From positions 1 to 64,000 of the forward strand of contig JBNRML010000154.1 of assembly GCA_050309585.1 (NCBI GenBank): 64,000 bases of DNA, read 5' to 3'. Source of the DNA: Bovifimicola sp050309585. Lineage in GTDB: Bacteria > Bacillota > Clostridia > Lachnospirales > Lachnospiraceae. Shown here piece after piece: positions 9,036 to 17,040 of this stretch. A program made the translations under genes and the position numbers. Position 1 is the first letter of the stretch; every line of letters begins with the position of its first letter. Below the pieces are notes generated by a model. It did no database searches and was not told the origin of the DNA. It saw nothing but the letters and a program-made list of their open reading frames with translations.

Positions 9036-9779
9036 TTATTGATTATCTTCCCCAACAATAAAATTTACAAGGGTTGACTTACCCACACCGGATGAGCCCA
9101 GTATTGCAACAGTTTTTCCTGGTTTAAGATATTCCAAAAGCTCATCAGTTCCAAGTTTTTCCTCATGAAGCCACTGACATTGAAGTTTTAATGGTTTTGG
9201 ATACTTAAAGGTCTTTGTAAAGGCGGTAACCTCCTCCAAATCTTCACATTTTTCAAAGACTTCATCCTCATAAAATTTGCCGTGAACCTCTGAAAATTTC
9301 TCATCATCTAGTGGATATACCATAAAGGCATCAAAATTATTTCCATCAGGTGTTGTAATTCCAAAATTATCACAAGTCTTAAACCCATACTTAGGATAAT
9401 ATCCAGGCTCACCATATATTATTATCCCTGAATATCCCTTCTCCTTTGCTATCTTCAAAGTCTCTTTAAGAAGTTTTCCACCTATACCCAAGTTGTGAAG
9501 TGTAGGCTCAACACAAAGCGGTCCAAATGCCAAGACCTCATGCACCTTATCCCCATCCACAACTTTTGCCTTGGAATACATGATTGCACCAACAATTTCG
9601 CCGTCGAGCTCAGCAACACGGGTCATATCCTCAAGATACCCTTCGGCTGTCCTAAGCTTATTTACAAGATAATGCTCATTGCATCCCGGACCATGTAAAT
9701 TCCAAAAAGCCCTGAGTGTCATATATTCTGTCTTCTTATAATCTTCTTTTGTTTCTTTTCTAATAATAATTTCTTTCAA
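9036..9779 (-). CDS. GNAT acetyltransferase fused to a truncated RsgA-like P-loop
   Basis: 247 aa. Residues ~1-170 are a GNAT N-acetyltransferase: VLAFGPLCVEPTLHNLGIGGKLLKETLKIAKEKG is the acetyl-CoA site, followed by GIIIYGEPGYYPKYGFKTC. The last ~40 residues (LGTDELLEYLKPGKTVAILGSSGVGKSTLVNF) match the G1 region of RsgA-type circularly permuted GTPases, then the frame stops six residues after Walker A. No G2, G3 or zinc domain follows, so the GTPase part cannot work alone. It looks like a recombination scar rather than a designed fusion. Start TTG chosen because GGAGG lies 8 nt upstream. Confidence 0.75.
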   Translation of the reverse strand: MKEIIIRKETKEDYKKTEYMTLRAFWNLHGPGCNEHYLVNKLRTAEGYLEDMTRVAELDGEIVGAIMYSKAKVVDGDKVHEVLAFGPLCVEPTLHNLGIGGKLLKETLKIAKEKGYSGIIIYGEPGYYPKYGFKTCDNFGITTPDGNNFDAFMVYPLDDEKFSEVHGKFYEDEVFEKCEDLEEVTAFTKTFKYPKPLKLQCQWLHEEKLGTDELLEYLKPGKTVAILGSSGVGKSTLVNFIVGEDNQ

Positions 9780-9997
9780 TTCCTTATCCTCCAAAAATAA
9801 TAAAATTATCTCATTTCTAAATTTTTCATACTTTTAATACATAATGGTATTCTTTCTTAACAATATTCTTTACTAACAATATTGGGTTACATTTTTTCGA
9901 CATGAATATGATATTTGAATATATACTTTTTATATATTTACCACAGTTTTAGAATTCGTTTGCGACCGGTACAATTGTCCCCCGCAAGACGAACACA

Positions 9998-10028
9998 GAA
10001 AAAGCCGCAGCACAACAAGCCACGGCTA
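9998..10028 (-). terminator. Intrinsic terminator of a short transcript
   Basis: On the minus strand AGCCGTGGC and GCTGCGGCT pair (9 bp, two G-U) around a TTGTTGT loop, followed by TTTTTC. It lies about 85 nt downstream of the 23-codon reading frame. Confidence 0.75.
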
Positions 10029-10112
10029 TTTAGACATATTAATCACATAACTAAAACAACAACTAACACATTGTTTAAAACCATTCAACACATAAACATA
10101 TGTAAGAACAAA

Positions 10113-10184
10113 CTAATACGCGCAAACCGAGGTAAAAATATCATATCCAATTTTAACATTCTCTCTAATCATTACAATTGCCAT
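10113..10184 (-). CDS. Candidate 23-aa peptide gene
   Basis: ATG at 10184 is preceded by AGTGAGGTAATAGT, a good ribosome-binding site at 7-nt spacing. The 23-residue product starts MAIVMIRENVKIGYD and ends with Cys-Ala-Tyr. A promoter with 17-nt spacing lies 57 nt upstream and an intrinsic terminator downstream, giving a self-contained transcript of roughly 230 nt. I recognise no family. It could be a signalling or regulatory peptide, or the transcript could be a small RNA with an incidental reading frame. Confidence 0.45.
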   Translation of the reverse strand: MAIVMIRENVKIGYDIFTSVCAY

Positions 10185-10240
10185 ACTATTACCTCACTTT
10201 CTCTCGTATTTCTAACTTTTTATAGTCTCAGATACTCAGT

Positions 10241-10269
10241 ATACTAACACTCAAATTTCCACGTATCAA
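10241..10269 (-). promoter_or_regulatory. Promoter of the short peptide transcript
   Basis: TTGATA (10264-10269) and TAGTAT (10241-10246) with a 17-nt spacer on the minus strand; the overlapping TATACT is an alternative -10. The expected start lies near 10234, about 50 nt before the peptide ATG. Confidence 0.55.
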
Positions 10270-10334
10270 TAGATTATTAACAAGAATAATTATTTATCCC
10301 AACTGTGCCATTTATGCACCTCGCATTTAATTTT

Positions 10335-10442
10335 TTATCTGACCGCCCTCATTATCACTTCACGTGTACCGTCTTCTTTTTGACATATAATTTCCATATT
10401 ATGTTCAATATGTGCATCTTCTCCAAATAAAACTTCTCTACA
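10335..10442 (-). pseudogene. Coding-like C-terminal remnant, unknown family
   Basis: Directly after, and overlapping, the stop of the WG-repeat gene, another frame reads REVLFGEDAHIEHNMEIIC then QKEDGTREVIMRAVR and stops. The composition is protein-like and the segment has no start codon with a ribosome site other than an internal ATG. It is probably the tail of a lost gene. I could not assign a family. Confidence 0.3.
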
Positions 10443-11303
10443 ATTCTATGTCCTTATATTCCGCTGGTACAAGGATATTTTCCCGAACATCTACCACACC
10501 CTGCTTACCGTTTTTTGTAGTGAAAACTGCAACCAGCCCCATATAATAATCCGAAATATCCGAACATTCTTCTTCCAATTGAAATAAAACATTTACCATT
10601 AAGCCCTCATCTAACGGAAGACTCAATCCAGTTGCATGACCGTCAACAATTGCAGTTGTTTCACAAAATACCATAGGTATCGGGTTTATTTTTTCTGCTC
10701 CCTTAAATACAACCTCGCCATTTTCATTTATAATGCCATACTTACCATCCTCAAATTGTACTCTTGCATATTGGCCCTGATGTTCAAATTCATAGCCAGA
10801 CAAAAAATCCTCTGATATTCTTTTGAATGACTTCCGGTCTATATAATACACGCCACCGGTTTTTTCCTTTACAATGGCAGGTCCATCAGCTACTTTAGAC
10901 GCCTCCGTAAAAATAGCTTCTGTCATGGCATTTCCATCCTGATCCATATATCCTATCAATCCGCTTTCCTTATCAATGTATCTAAAAATAAAATCCTTTT
11001 TCTCCATTAGCGACATATCCTCAAGATATATGCTCATAAAAGGTCCTATTTTTTTATCATCCGGACCTGTCAGATATTGTCCATCTTCAGCATATTCCAC
11101 GGAATAAACATATGTATCCTCATTGTTGTCATCATCACAACTAATCATACCATCTTGTTCTTTATCCGACACTTTTATGCTCTCATTCTTATCTTCTTTC
11201 CTATTTTTTTAGCATTTGAGTTTAAGTTTACAAATACTAATATGCCACCTAATAAAACTATCACTAGTGCTAACACTAAATATCGTACATTTTTTTCTTT
11301 CAT
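10438..11303 (-). pseudogene. Signal-anchored WG-repeat protein, frameshifted in an A7 run
   Basis: An ATG at 11303 with AGGAG upstream opens a 42-codon frame (MKEKNVRYLVLALVIVLLGG, a signal anchor) that stops at 11175. The 244-codon body (GTG at 11172) lies in the -1 frame and carries WG-type repeats: SGLIGYMDQDGN, GKYGIINENGEVV, GKQGVVDVRENILVP. Adding one A to the seven-A run at 11204-11210 joins the two into a 288-aa protein with a smooth linker (NSNAKK-NRKEDKNES). The break may be a mutation, phase variation by slippage, or a sequencing error. WG-repeat proteins are usually secreted or surface-anchored and of unclear function. Confidence 0.7.
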
Positions 11304-11309
11304 TTTCTC

Positions 11310-11465
11310 CTACCTCACATTCTCAACCTCTACATCATAACTAACACCAACCAATAATATTTTGTCACAATTTAAAAAATCCAATAAACCAGATTTATCA
11401 ACATATAACTGACTATTTTTATCTTTATTATAGCTCTCATTACCCGGATTAAAGCATGTTCCCAT
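11310..11465 (-). pseudogene. Internally deleted AAA-ATPase-like / PD-(D/E)XK gene remnant
   Basis: 51 codons starting MGTCFNPGNESYNKDKNSQL then VDKSGLLDFLN, which is the N-terminus of the AAA-ATPase-like family (PF09820 type). The frame jumps directly to KILLVGVSYDVEVENVR, which matches the C-terminal PD-(D/E)XK nuclease end of the same family (VLLVGINYD). About 450 residues between them are missing, yet the frame and a good ribosome site (GAGGG) remain. Its stop overlaps the ribosome site of the WG gene. A second remnant of this family lies at 27698. Confidence 0.7.
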
Positions 11466-11544
11466 AAAATCCCTCATTTCATTTCATATATACATTTATT
11501 TTAAGTTTTTTTATCAATAAAATCAATATTATAAATCATTCTCA

Positions 11545-11573
11545 TTGACATCATATATCACATTTCTTATAAT
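11545..11573 (+). promoter_or_regulatory. Consensus sigma-A promoter for the lipoprotein-ABC operon
   Basis: TTGACA at 11545-11550 and TATAAT at 11568-11573 with a 17-nt spacer. The start would be near 11580, leaving a leader of about 75 nt before the lipoprotein ATG. It is the only match to full consensus in the window. Confidence 0.85.
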
Positions 11574-11655
11574 TAGCTCTGTGTTACAAAAATACATACT
11601 AATGTAGAAAAATGAATATTGGGTGACTATAAATCACTCAGAACAGGAGAAAAGT

Positions 11656-12123
11656 ATGAGAAAAAAAATTGTTACCATAAGTGCAATGGCAATTATTAGT
11701 GTATGTTTATTAACGGGATGTGACAGTAAAAAAGATTATCAGGATGATGTTGATTCCTTTTCTGAATGTGCAGATGAAGTATTAGAATTAGTAGATGATT
11801 TAGAATCCGGGGAGGCATTAGAAGACGAAGACAACTATAATGAAGCAATATCCGCGATAAAATCAATTCAGAAGAAAATTGACAGCATTGACACTTCAAC
11901 CAAAAAGGGAAAGGAACTTCAGGAACTGGCGTCAGATTTCTGCCATGACTATGGTAAAAACGTAATATTTGGTGGAAATTCAAAAAAAATGAAGAAAAAG
12001 GGCGGGGAACTTGAAGATGCATATATTGATTTCATAGATGCCGCAGAGGACAAAGGTGTAGACACTGATGAATTAACAAAATATCACAGTAAATCCTTGC
12101 GAACAGCTAAGAAATTTGACTAA
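11656..12123 (+). CDS. Small lipoprotein of unknown function
   Basis: 155 aa. MRKKIVTISAMAIISVCLLTGC is a lipoprotein signal with lipobox LLTGC, so the mature protein begins at Cys22 and sits on the outer face of the membrane. The mature part is acidic and helical (DDVDSFSECADEVLELVDDLESG) with Lys-rich turns. Start chosen at the ATG after AGGAGAAAAGT; an upstream ATG would add a hydrophilic leader before the signal. It is the first gene of an operon with an ABC-2 exporter, so it may be its accessory or substrate-binding part. I do not recognise the family. Confidence 0.75.
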   Translation: MRKKIVTISAMAIISVCLLTGCDSKKDYQDDVDSFSECADEVLELVDDLESGEALEDEDNYNEAISAIKSIQKKIDSIDTSTKKGKELQELASDFCHDYGKNVIFGGNSKKMKKKGGELEDAYIDFIDAAEDKGVDTDELTKYHSKSLRTAKKFD

Positions 12124-12143
12124 TCCTTATTGGTGCAGATATT

Positions 12144-12833
12144 ATGAATACAGTTAATCTACAAATAGACAAATTATCAAAAAAATACAAGAAAAACCAG
12201 GTGTTTACTGATACATCATTTTCGGCAGCTCCTGGGGACTGTATAGCCCTGGTCGGAGGCAATGGATGTGGAAAATCCACATTTTTAGGAATGATAGCGG
12301 GAAATGTACAGCCGGATTCAGGTACAATCCGCGTAACCATTCAGGACGAAATTCTTCCTTCAAAAAAATATGGCGAGCACATTGCCTATGTTCCCCAGAA
12401 TAATTTCTTTCTTCGTGAATTAAGCGGCTATGACAATCTGCTATTCTGGTATCAATGTGACAGAGAACGGATGGAGCAGGACTTAAAAAACGGCTTTATC
12501 GGCAAGCTTGGAATTCAGGATTATCTTGATAAACGTATAGACAAGATGTCTGTGGGCATGCAGAAACGAATTGCCCTTGCCTGTGCTCTGGCCTCGCAAC
12601 CTGAAATTCTTCTTTTGGACGAGGTCAATGCTCCTCTTGACATTATTTGCAAAATTCAGATTCAGGAGTTTCTTTCAGATTATGCAAAACAGGGAAATAT
12701 TGTCATTTTAGCAACACATGACGAAGGAGATTTTAACATCTGCAACAGAATCTGCTACATTAACAATCACACAATCAATGAGATGGAGAAAACATCGCTA
12801 CGTGATGTTTTTATAAAAAACAATGAAAAATAA
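12144..12833 (+). CDS. ABC transporter ATP-binding protein
   Basis: 229 aa. Walker A GGNGCGKST, Q-loop YVPQNNFF, Walker B ILLLDEVNAPLD and H-loop ATHDEGD are present. The signature motif is degenerate (MSVGMQKRIALA in place of LSGGQ), and the Walker B is followed by VNAPLD rather than the usual EPTNGLD. These features suit a divergent exporter ATPase. Its 3' end overlaps the first permease gene. It should power the two membrane proteins that follow. The substrate is unknown. Confidence 0.85.
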   Translation: MNTVNLQIDKLSKKYKKNQVFTDTSFSAAPGDCIALVGGNGCGKSTFLGMIAGNVQPDSGTIRVTIQDEILPSKKYGEHIAYVPQNNFFLRELSGYDNLLFWYQCDRERMEQDLKNGFIGKLGIQDYLDKRIDKMSVGMQKRIALACALASQPEILLLDEVNAPLDIICKIQIQEFLSDYAKQGNIVILATHDEGDFNICNRICYINNHTINEMEKTSLRDVFIKNNEK

Positions 12834-14010
12834 TTATAAGAAACAGTTTTATAAGATGTATTTTAAAAGGGCTTTTCTTGACTTTCCTAAGCTAATTGGA
12901 CTGTGTCTTGCTGCCGGACTATTTGCTGGTCTGGTACTTTTTATCGCCTCCAAAATCTACTCAGATGATGCCGGGAAAATCAATGCAGCCTATGTAATTG
13001 ACGAGGAAGATGATTCCTTTCGTTCTGCCATAAAATATCTCACACAATCTGCTAACTGCAAGCTTAAGCCCTCCAGTGAAGACAAGGCAATGTCAGACCT
13101 TTACAACAAAAAGGTTGCTGCTGCTCTTTTGATAAACAACCGTGATGAGAATGGAAATACACTAAACACCTACGACAGTGCCATAAAATTCATATATCCT
13201 GAGAGTGAGGAATTCATTTCTTCTATATTCGGAGATATGATATATGCAGGATTGTCAGATTATATAGTAATAAGAAACAGCGCAAGAACCGTGAAACAAC
13301 TTTATCCCGACTGTGATGAAGAATCAGTTGATACTCTGAAGGACGATTTAATGGATATTCTCATTGAAAGAAATCGGAATTATGAGCGCATTACCTATAC
13401 TGATACCGGTGATGTTCCCCTAACTACCTTTTATGCCGGTTCAGCAATCTGCCTTATCATTCTCCTGAGTTCTGGAGTTTTGATTGGATTACTGAAAAGA
13501 AATGACAGACTATTTTTGATGAGTGTAAAAACAAAAAACATCACAAGACTTGATATTTTTATGGCCAGATATATTCCAATTATCGGGCTATATTTGTTGA
13601 TAAATATAATCTTCAGTATAGTTTATGAAGTATTATTTATAGGCGAATTTTATGTAATAGGACTTCTTTCCGCACAACTGGCGGCACTTTCCTTCATAAT
13701 GAGCATAGTATTGATTCATGAGCTTATAAGTGATAATACGCTTGGAATGGTTGCCTGCATGGGCTTTACGATTCTTCAGATGTTCCTTGGTGGCTGCATC
13801 ATTCCTGCCTCATATCTTCCTGATTTTATTAATGAAGCAGGAGATTACCTTGCATCAAAATGGGGTGCAAGAGCATATGGACAGCTTTTGTTTGGAATGG
13901 AAAGCAGGCAGACTCTTATATCACTTTCATTGATAAATTTGTTTATCTTATTATTCACAGGCATTCTTCTTGCCTTGAGAAAGGAGAACATCGCTGATGA
14001 AAACCTTTAA
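12823..14010 (+). CDS. ABC-2 type permease, subunit 1
   Basis: 395 aa. One N-terminal membrane segment (LIGLCLAAGLFAGLVLFIA), an extracellular domain of about 180 residues, then five hydrophobic segments from SAICLIILLSSGVLIGLL to the C-terminus (LINLFILLFTGILLALRKE). This layout is typical of ABC-2 exporters. It overlaps the ATPase gene by 11 nt and the second permease by 14 nt, which indicates translational coupling and a heterodimeric transporter. The substrate cannot be inferred. Confidence 0.78.
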   Translation: MKNNYKKQFYKMYFKRAFLDFPKLIGLCLAAGLFAGLVLFIASKIYSDDAGKINAAYVIDEEDDSFRSAIKYLTQSANCKLKPSSEDKAMSDLYNKKVAAALLINNRDENGNTLNTYDSAIKFIYPESEEFISSIFGDMIYAGLSDYIVIRNSARTVKQLYPDCDEESVDTLKDDLMDILIERNRNYERITYTDTGDVPLTTFYAGSAICLIILLSSGVLIGLLKRNDRLFLMSVKTKNITRLDIFMARYIPIIGLYLLINIIFSIVYEVLFIGEFYVIGLLSAQLAALSFIMSIVLIHELISDNTLGMVACMGFTILQMFLGGCIIPASYLPDFINEAGDYLASKWGARAYGQLLFGMESRQTLISLSLINLFILLFTGILLALRKENIADENL

Positions 14011-15025
14011 AACATGGACATTTTTTCTACTAAAATATAAAACAAGAAAAAAATCCTTTTTGGCAATGCTTATCTGTATTCCAATTCTTTGCGTGATAAT
14101 CGGAAATATCAGTCTTTCCGACACAAATTCAGAGGTTTTTGTGTCTGTTTTTGCTCGCTCAGACGATGAAATGAGTATGGCTGTTATTAACAATCTCACT
14201 TCAATGGATGGAAAACATAAATTTATTCTTGCAAAATCAGAAGCCGAAGTTCGTGAAAAAGTAAAGCATGCAAAAGTGCAGTGTGGATACATATTAAAAA
14301 GAAATCAAATACAACTGGCACATGAGGGCATCGCAGATGACAATATCATTCTTGTCGAACGCATGGGCAGTGCAAAGACAGACATCGTTAATGAAGTTTT
14401 TTACGGTGTATATTTCAAAGAATTCTCGAAGCATTATTCACAGAATTTCATATCCAATGCAAATGGTGATAATAGTGATACTACGACTGAAAAGTTTGAA
14501 AAATCCTTCGATGAACAAATAGATACCATGATGTCAAACTTTTCTGTTGAAAAAGTTACCATTGAAAAACCTGTCACAAATGAAGATTATGTGAGAAATA
14601 TTCTTGCGATTATCATCTGTCTTTTTGGTTTCGCCAGAGTTGGACAATTTGCATCAGACAATGAAAGTGGATTGCTGTTTCCTGTTCCTGCGGAAAAACG
14701 TCTGCTATTTCGGATTTTATATTTTGGTGTAGAACTTCTGCTTCTTGCACCGGTATTATTTCTTGGATTATTACTGCAAAAATCTCATAAGTTCTTTATC
14801 TATGAAGCAGGTGCCATTATTATGTACCTTCTTTTGATAACCATAATGTGCGTATTCTGTAGCTATATTTTCAAGAAAAAACTGACAGTAATGTGCATAC
14901 TGCCAGTTCTAACCATTGTTTATATAATTGTTTGCCCTGTGTTTTTCTCCCTGGCAAGCTATTTCCCAATAATTGACAAACTGAGATACCTGTGCGTCCC
15001 ATATTATTATTTGAGATTATTTTAG
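13997..15025 (+). CDS. ABC-2 type permease, subunit 2
   Basis: 342 aa with the same plan as subunit 1: TM1 (FLAMLICIPILCVIIGNISL), an extracellular domain to about residue 195, then four to five segments (ILAIIICLFGFARVGQF, ILYFGVELLLLAPVLFLGLLL, IIMYLLLITIMCVFCSYIF, MCILPVLTIVYIIVCPVFFSLAS). It ends LRYLCVPYYYLRLF, close to a deletion junction where the opposite-strand ATPase fragment also ends; a slight C-terminal truncation is possible. Partner of the preceding subunit and ATPase. Confidence 0.75.
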   Translation: MKTFKTWTFFLLKYKTRKKSFLAMLICIPILCVIIGNISLSDTNSEVFVSVFARSDDEMSMAVINNLTSMDGKHKFILAKSEAEVREKVKHAKVQCGYILKRNQIQLAHEGIADDNIILVERMGSAKTDIVNEVFYGVYFKEFSKHYSQNFISNANGDNSDTTTEKFEKSFDEQIDTMMSNFSVEKVTIEKPVTNEDYVRNILAIIICLFGFARVGQFASDNESGLLFPVPAEKRLLFRILYFGVELLLLAPVLFLGLLLQKSHKFFIYEAGAIIMYLLLITIMCVFCSYIFKKKLTVMCILPVLTIVYIIVCPVFFSLASYFPIIDKLRYLCVPYYYLRLF

Positions 15026-15403
15026 AATACTGCCACATCCATTGAATGACTAACCAGAATCACGCATTTTCCCTCATCGGCAAGTTTACGGAAAATACTC
15101 ATAATTTCATTCTGTGTTTCATGGTCAAGATTTCCGGTAGGCTCATCAGCAAGAATAATATTTGCATCATACGAAAGTGCACGGGCAATTGCCACTCTCT
15201 GCTGCTGCCCTCCCGAAAGCTTAAGCACACGGCGATTAGCCTCATCCTCATCAAGGCCTACACTTTTTAAAATCTCCATTGCCTTTTCTTTTTTTCCTTT
15301 TCCTTTTACACCTGCAATATCCATGGATAACATAACATTTTCCAGTGCTGTGAATTTTGTAATCAGATTATAGCTCTGAAAAATTACGCCTATATATTTA
15401 CTG
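15022..15403 (-). pseudogene. MacB-type ABC ATPase, C-terminal half only
   Basis: The frame reads KYIGVIFQSYNLITKFTALEN (the Q-loop region), signature KLSGGQQQRVAIARAL, Walker B IILADEPTGNLD and H-loop LVSHSMDVAVF, then stops. Walker A and the N-terminal ~85 residues are absent, so it cannot bind ATP normally. Its 5' end abuts the stop of the kinase-permease chimera and its 3' end abuts the opposite-strand permease, so both borders are deletion joints. It derives from a LolD/MacB-like exporter. Confidence 0.75.
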
Positions 15404-16297
15404 CGAAACTACAGTCATATTCATTGCTGAACTAACTTTGGAAATATATGTTTTTGCAGTCTCATTTTTTTCCATTGGATTAAAGAAGCTTCCTTTATCG
15501 TCACTTCCACCATCACTGTCACTTTCTGTATCCGCCAAAAATACATCTTTTGATTTTTCAAAAATATCCTGAGCAGTATCATAATTAATATATACGGCAT
15601 TAGCCGGGTCACTTGATGTGGAACCAAACATGGAAAAACTGCTCTCATTTGCTCCATCTGTTGAGAAAATCTCACCACTGCTAATTGATGCCGAACCATT
15701 AATGAATGATGTCATGGCATTTTCTCCGCTATAAGCAACGACAGAAAAATCACTGTTTTGTCCAAAAATTTTAGAGCCTTTTCCCTGCATGCCTCCCTGA
15801 GAATCCGTCCCTCTCATTGGATTATCATTTGGCATCATCTGAGGCTGCTCTGTTGAGTTCGTTTCTTCTTCATCAGCCTCTGTGCTAACAGGCTCAAAAT
15901 CTTCAGAACCATTCACATAAAATGTGGTTGAAAAATAAAAATCTTTAACAGCTTCTGCCTGTGCATAGGTCTGATATTCCTCCAGTGAAAGTGAAGAAAA
16001 ACTTCCCATTTTATCCTTAAAAAAGGATTTGTCAAAGTTTTGACCTCCTTCAGACATATTTGACATTGCTGCTGTACGGTCAAAGGAGATTGTTGCCGTT
16101 ACCGACATTGAAGATAGATTTTTTTCGTTTGCGCTCTCTGCAGCCTGCCTGATTGACAATGCTATACATATAATCTGGTCCTTTCTGTAAACATCTATAT
16201 AACTCGTAAAATAGATGATACAGAGTGTGGATGACAACAACAACACAAGAACCAAAGTTATGGACGCAACTATTTTAATGCGTGATTTCCTAAACAT
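15398..16297 (-). pseudogene. Chimera: histidine kinase N-terminus joined to ABC permease outer domain
   Basis: 299 codons. Residues 1-~45 (MFRKSRIKIVASITLVLVLL then SSTLCIIYFTSYIDVYRK) look like the first membrane segment of a sensor kinase and overlap the response regulator gene by 8 nt, the normal regulator-kinase arrangement. From about residue 55 the sequence (SVTATISFDRTAAMSNM, EAVKDFYFSTTFYVNGSEDFEPV) resembles the periplasmic domain of MacB/FtsX-like ABC permeases. No kinase domain, His box or permease membrane helices remain. It ends at a joint with the ATPase fragment. The family match of the permease part is by resemblance only. Confidence 0.7.
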
Positions 16298-16973
16298 TTA
16301 TCCACCTCAATTCATAGCCAAATCCGCGAACTGCTTTAATTTCCACATTAGAACCGATAAATGCCAGTTTCTTTCTTGTAAATGAAAGATATACCTCAAC
16401 ATTGTTATATTCTGCTTCGCTCTCATAACCCCATATTTTCACCGCAAGTTGCTCGCGACTCAATACCTGATTCTGATTTGCCATCATATATTCAACAAGA
16501 CGGTATTCCTTCTCCCGAAGCCTCACAGATTGACCATTTGCCGTACAATATAAGATAAATGTATTTGTGTCAAGAGACAGGTCACCAAAGCTCAACCTTC
16601 CATCATCTATACTAATGCTTCGCCTGGTAAGTGCTCTCAAACGGGCGAGAAGTTCTCTTGTCATAAACGGTTTCGTGAGGTAGTCATCCGCTCCGCTGTC
16701 AAGACCGGTCACCTTATCCTCCAACTCGCTTTTTGCCGTCAACATTAGTATTGGCGTTTTTATTCCGAGACTGCGTGCTTCTCTCACAATTTCAAAACCT
16801 GATTTTCCCGGCAGCATGACATCTAAAATAATGATATCGTATATCTCCCTCTTAACTGCTTCCATCCCAGTTATTCCATCATTACACAAATCAACTTCAT
16901 ATTTTTCCAAACGAAGAACTTCCGTCAATGCCATTGCCATTCTTTTTTCATCTTCCACAAGAAGTAACTTCAA
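16290..16973 (-). CDS. OmpR-family response regulator, orphaned
   Basis: 227 aa. Receiver domain: acidic pair in LLLVEDEK, phospho-Asp in DIIILDVMLPGKSGFE, Lys in LTKPF. C-terminal winged helix: LSREQLAVKIWGYESEAEYN, then RGFGYEL. I chose a TTG start 8 nt after GAGGAG, because the ATG nine bases earlier abuts the ribosome site. Its cognate kinase immediately downstream has been reduced to the N-terminus, so phosphorylation must come from elsewhere or the regulator is idle. It probably once controlled the adjacent, now broken, ABC exporter. Confidence 0.85.
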   Translation of the reverse strand: MKLLLVEDEKRMAMALTEVLRLEKYEVDLCNDGITGMEAVKREIYDIIILDVMLPGKSGFEIVREARSLGIKTPILMLTAKSELEDKVTGLDSGADDYLTKPFMTRELLARLRALTRRSISIDDGRLSFGDLSLDTNTFILYCTANGQSVRLREKEYRLVEYMMANQNQVLSREQLAVKIWGYESEAEYNNVEVYLSFTRKKLAFIGSNVEIKAVRGFGYELRWINV

Positions 16974-17040
16974 ACCTATCATCTCCTCATATCTCTGCCA
17001 AATCCTGTTCTGGTGTTGTGATAGATGAAGCTCATTTTTT

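Noticed and set aside
9915..10247. 110-codon plus-strand frame
   Set aside because: Low-complexity basic sequence without a ribosome site, lying across a terminator and a minus-strand promoter.
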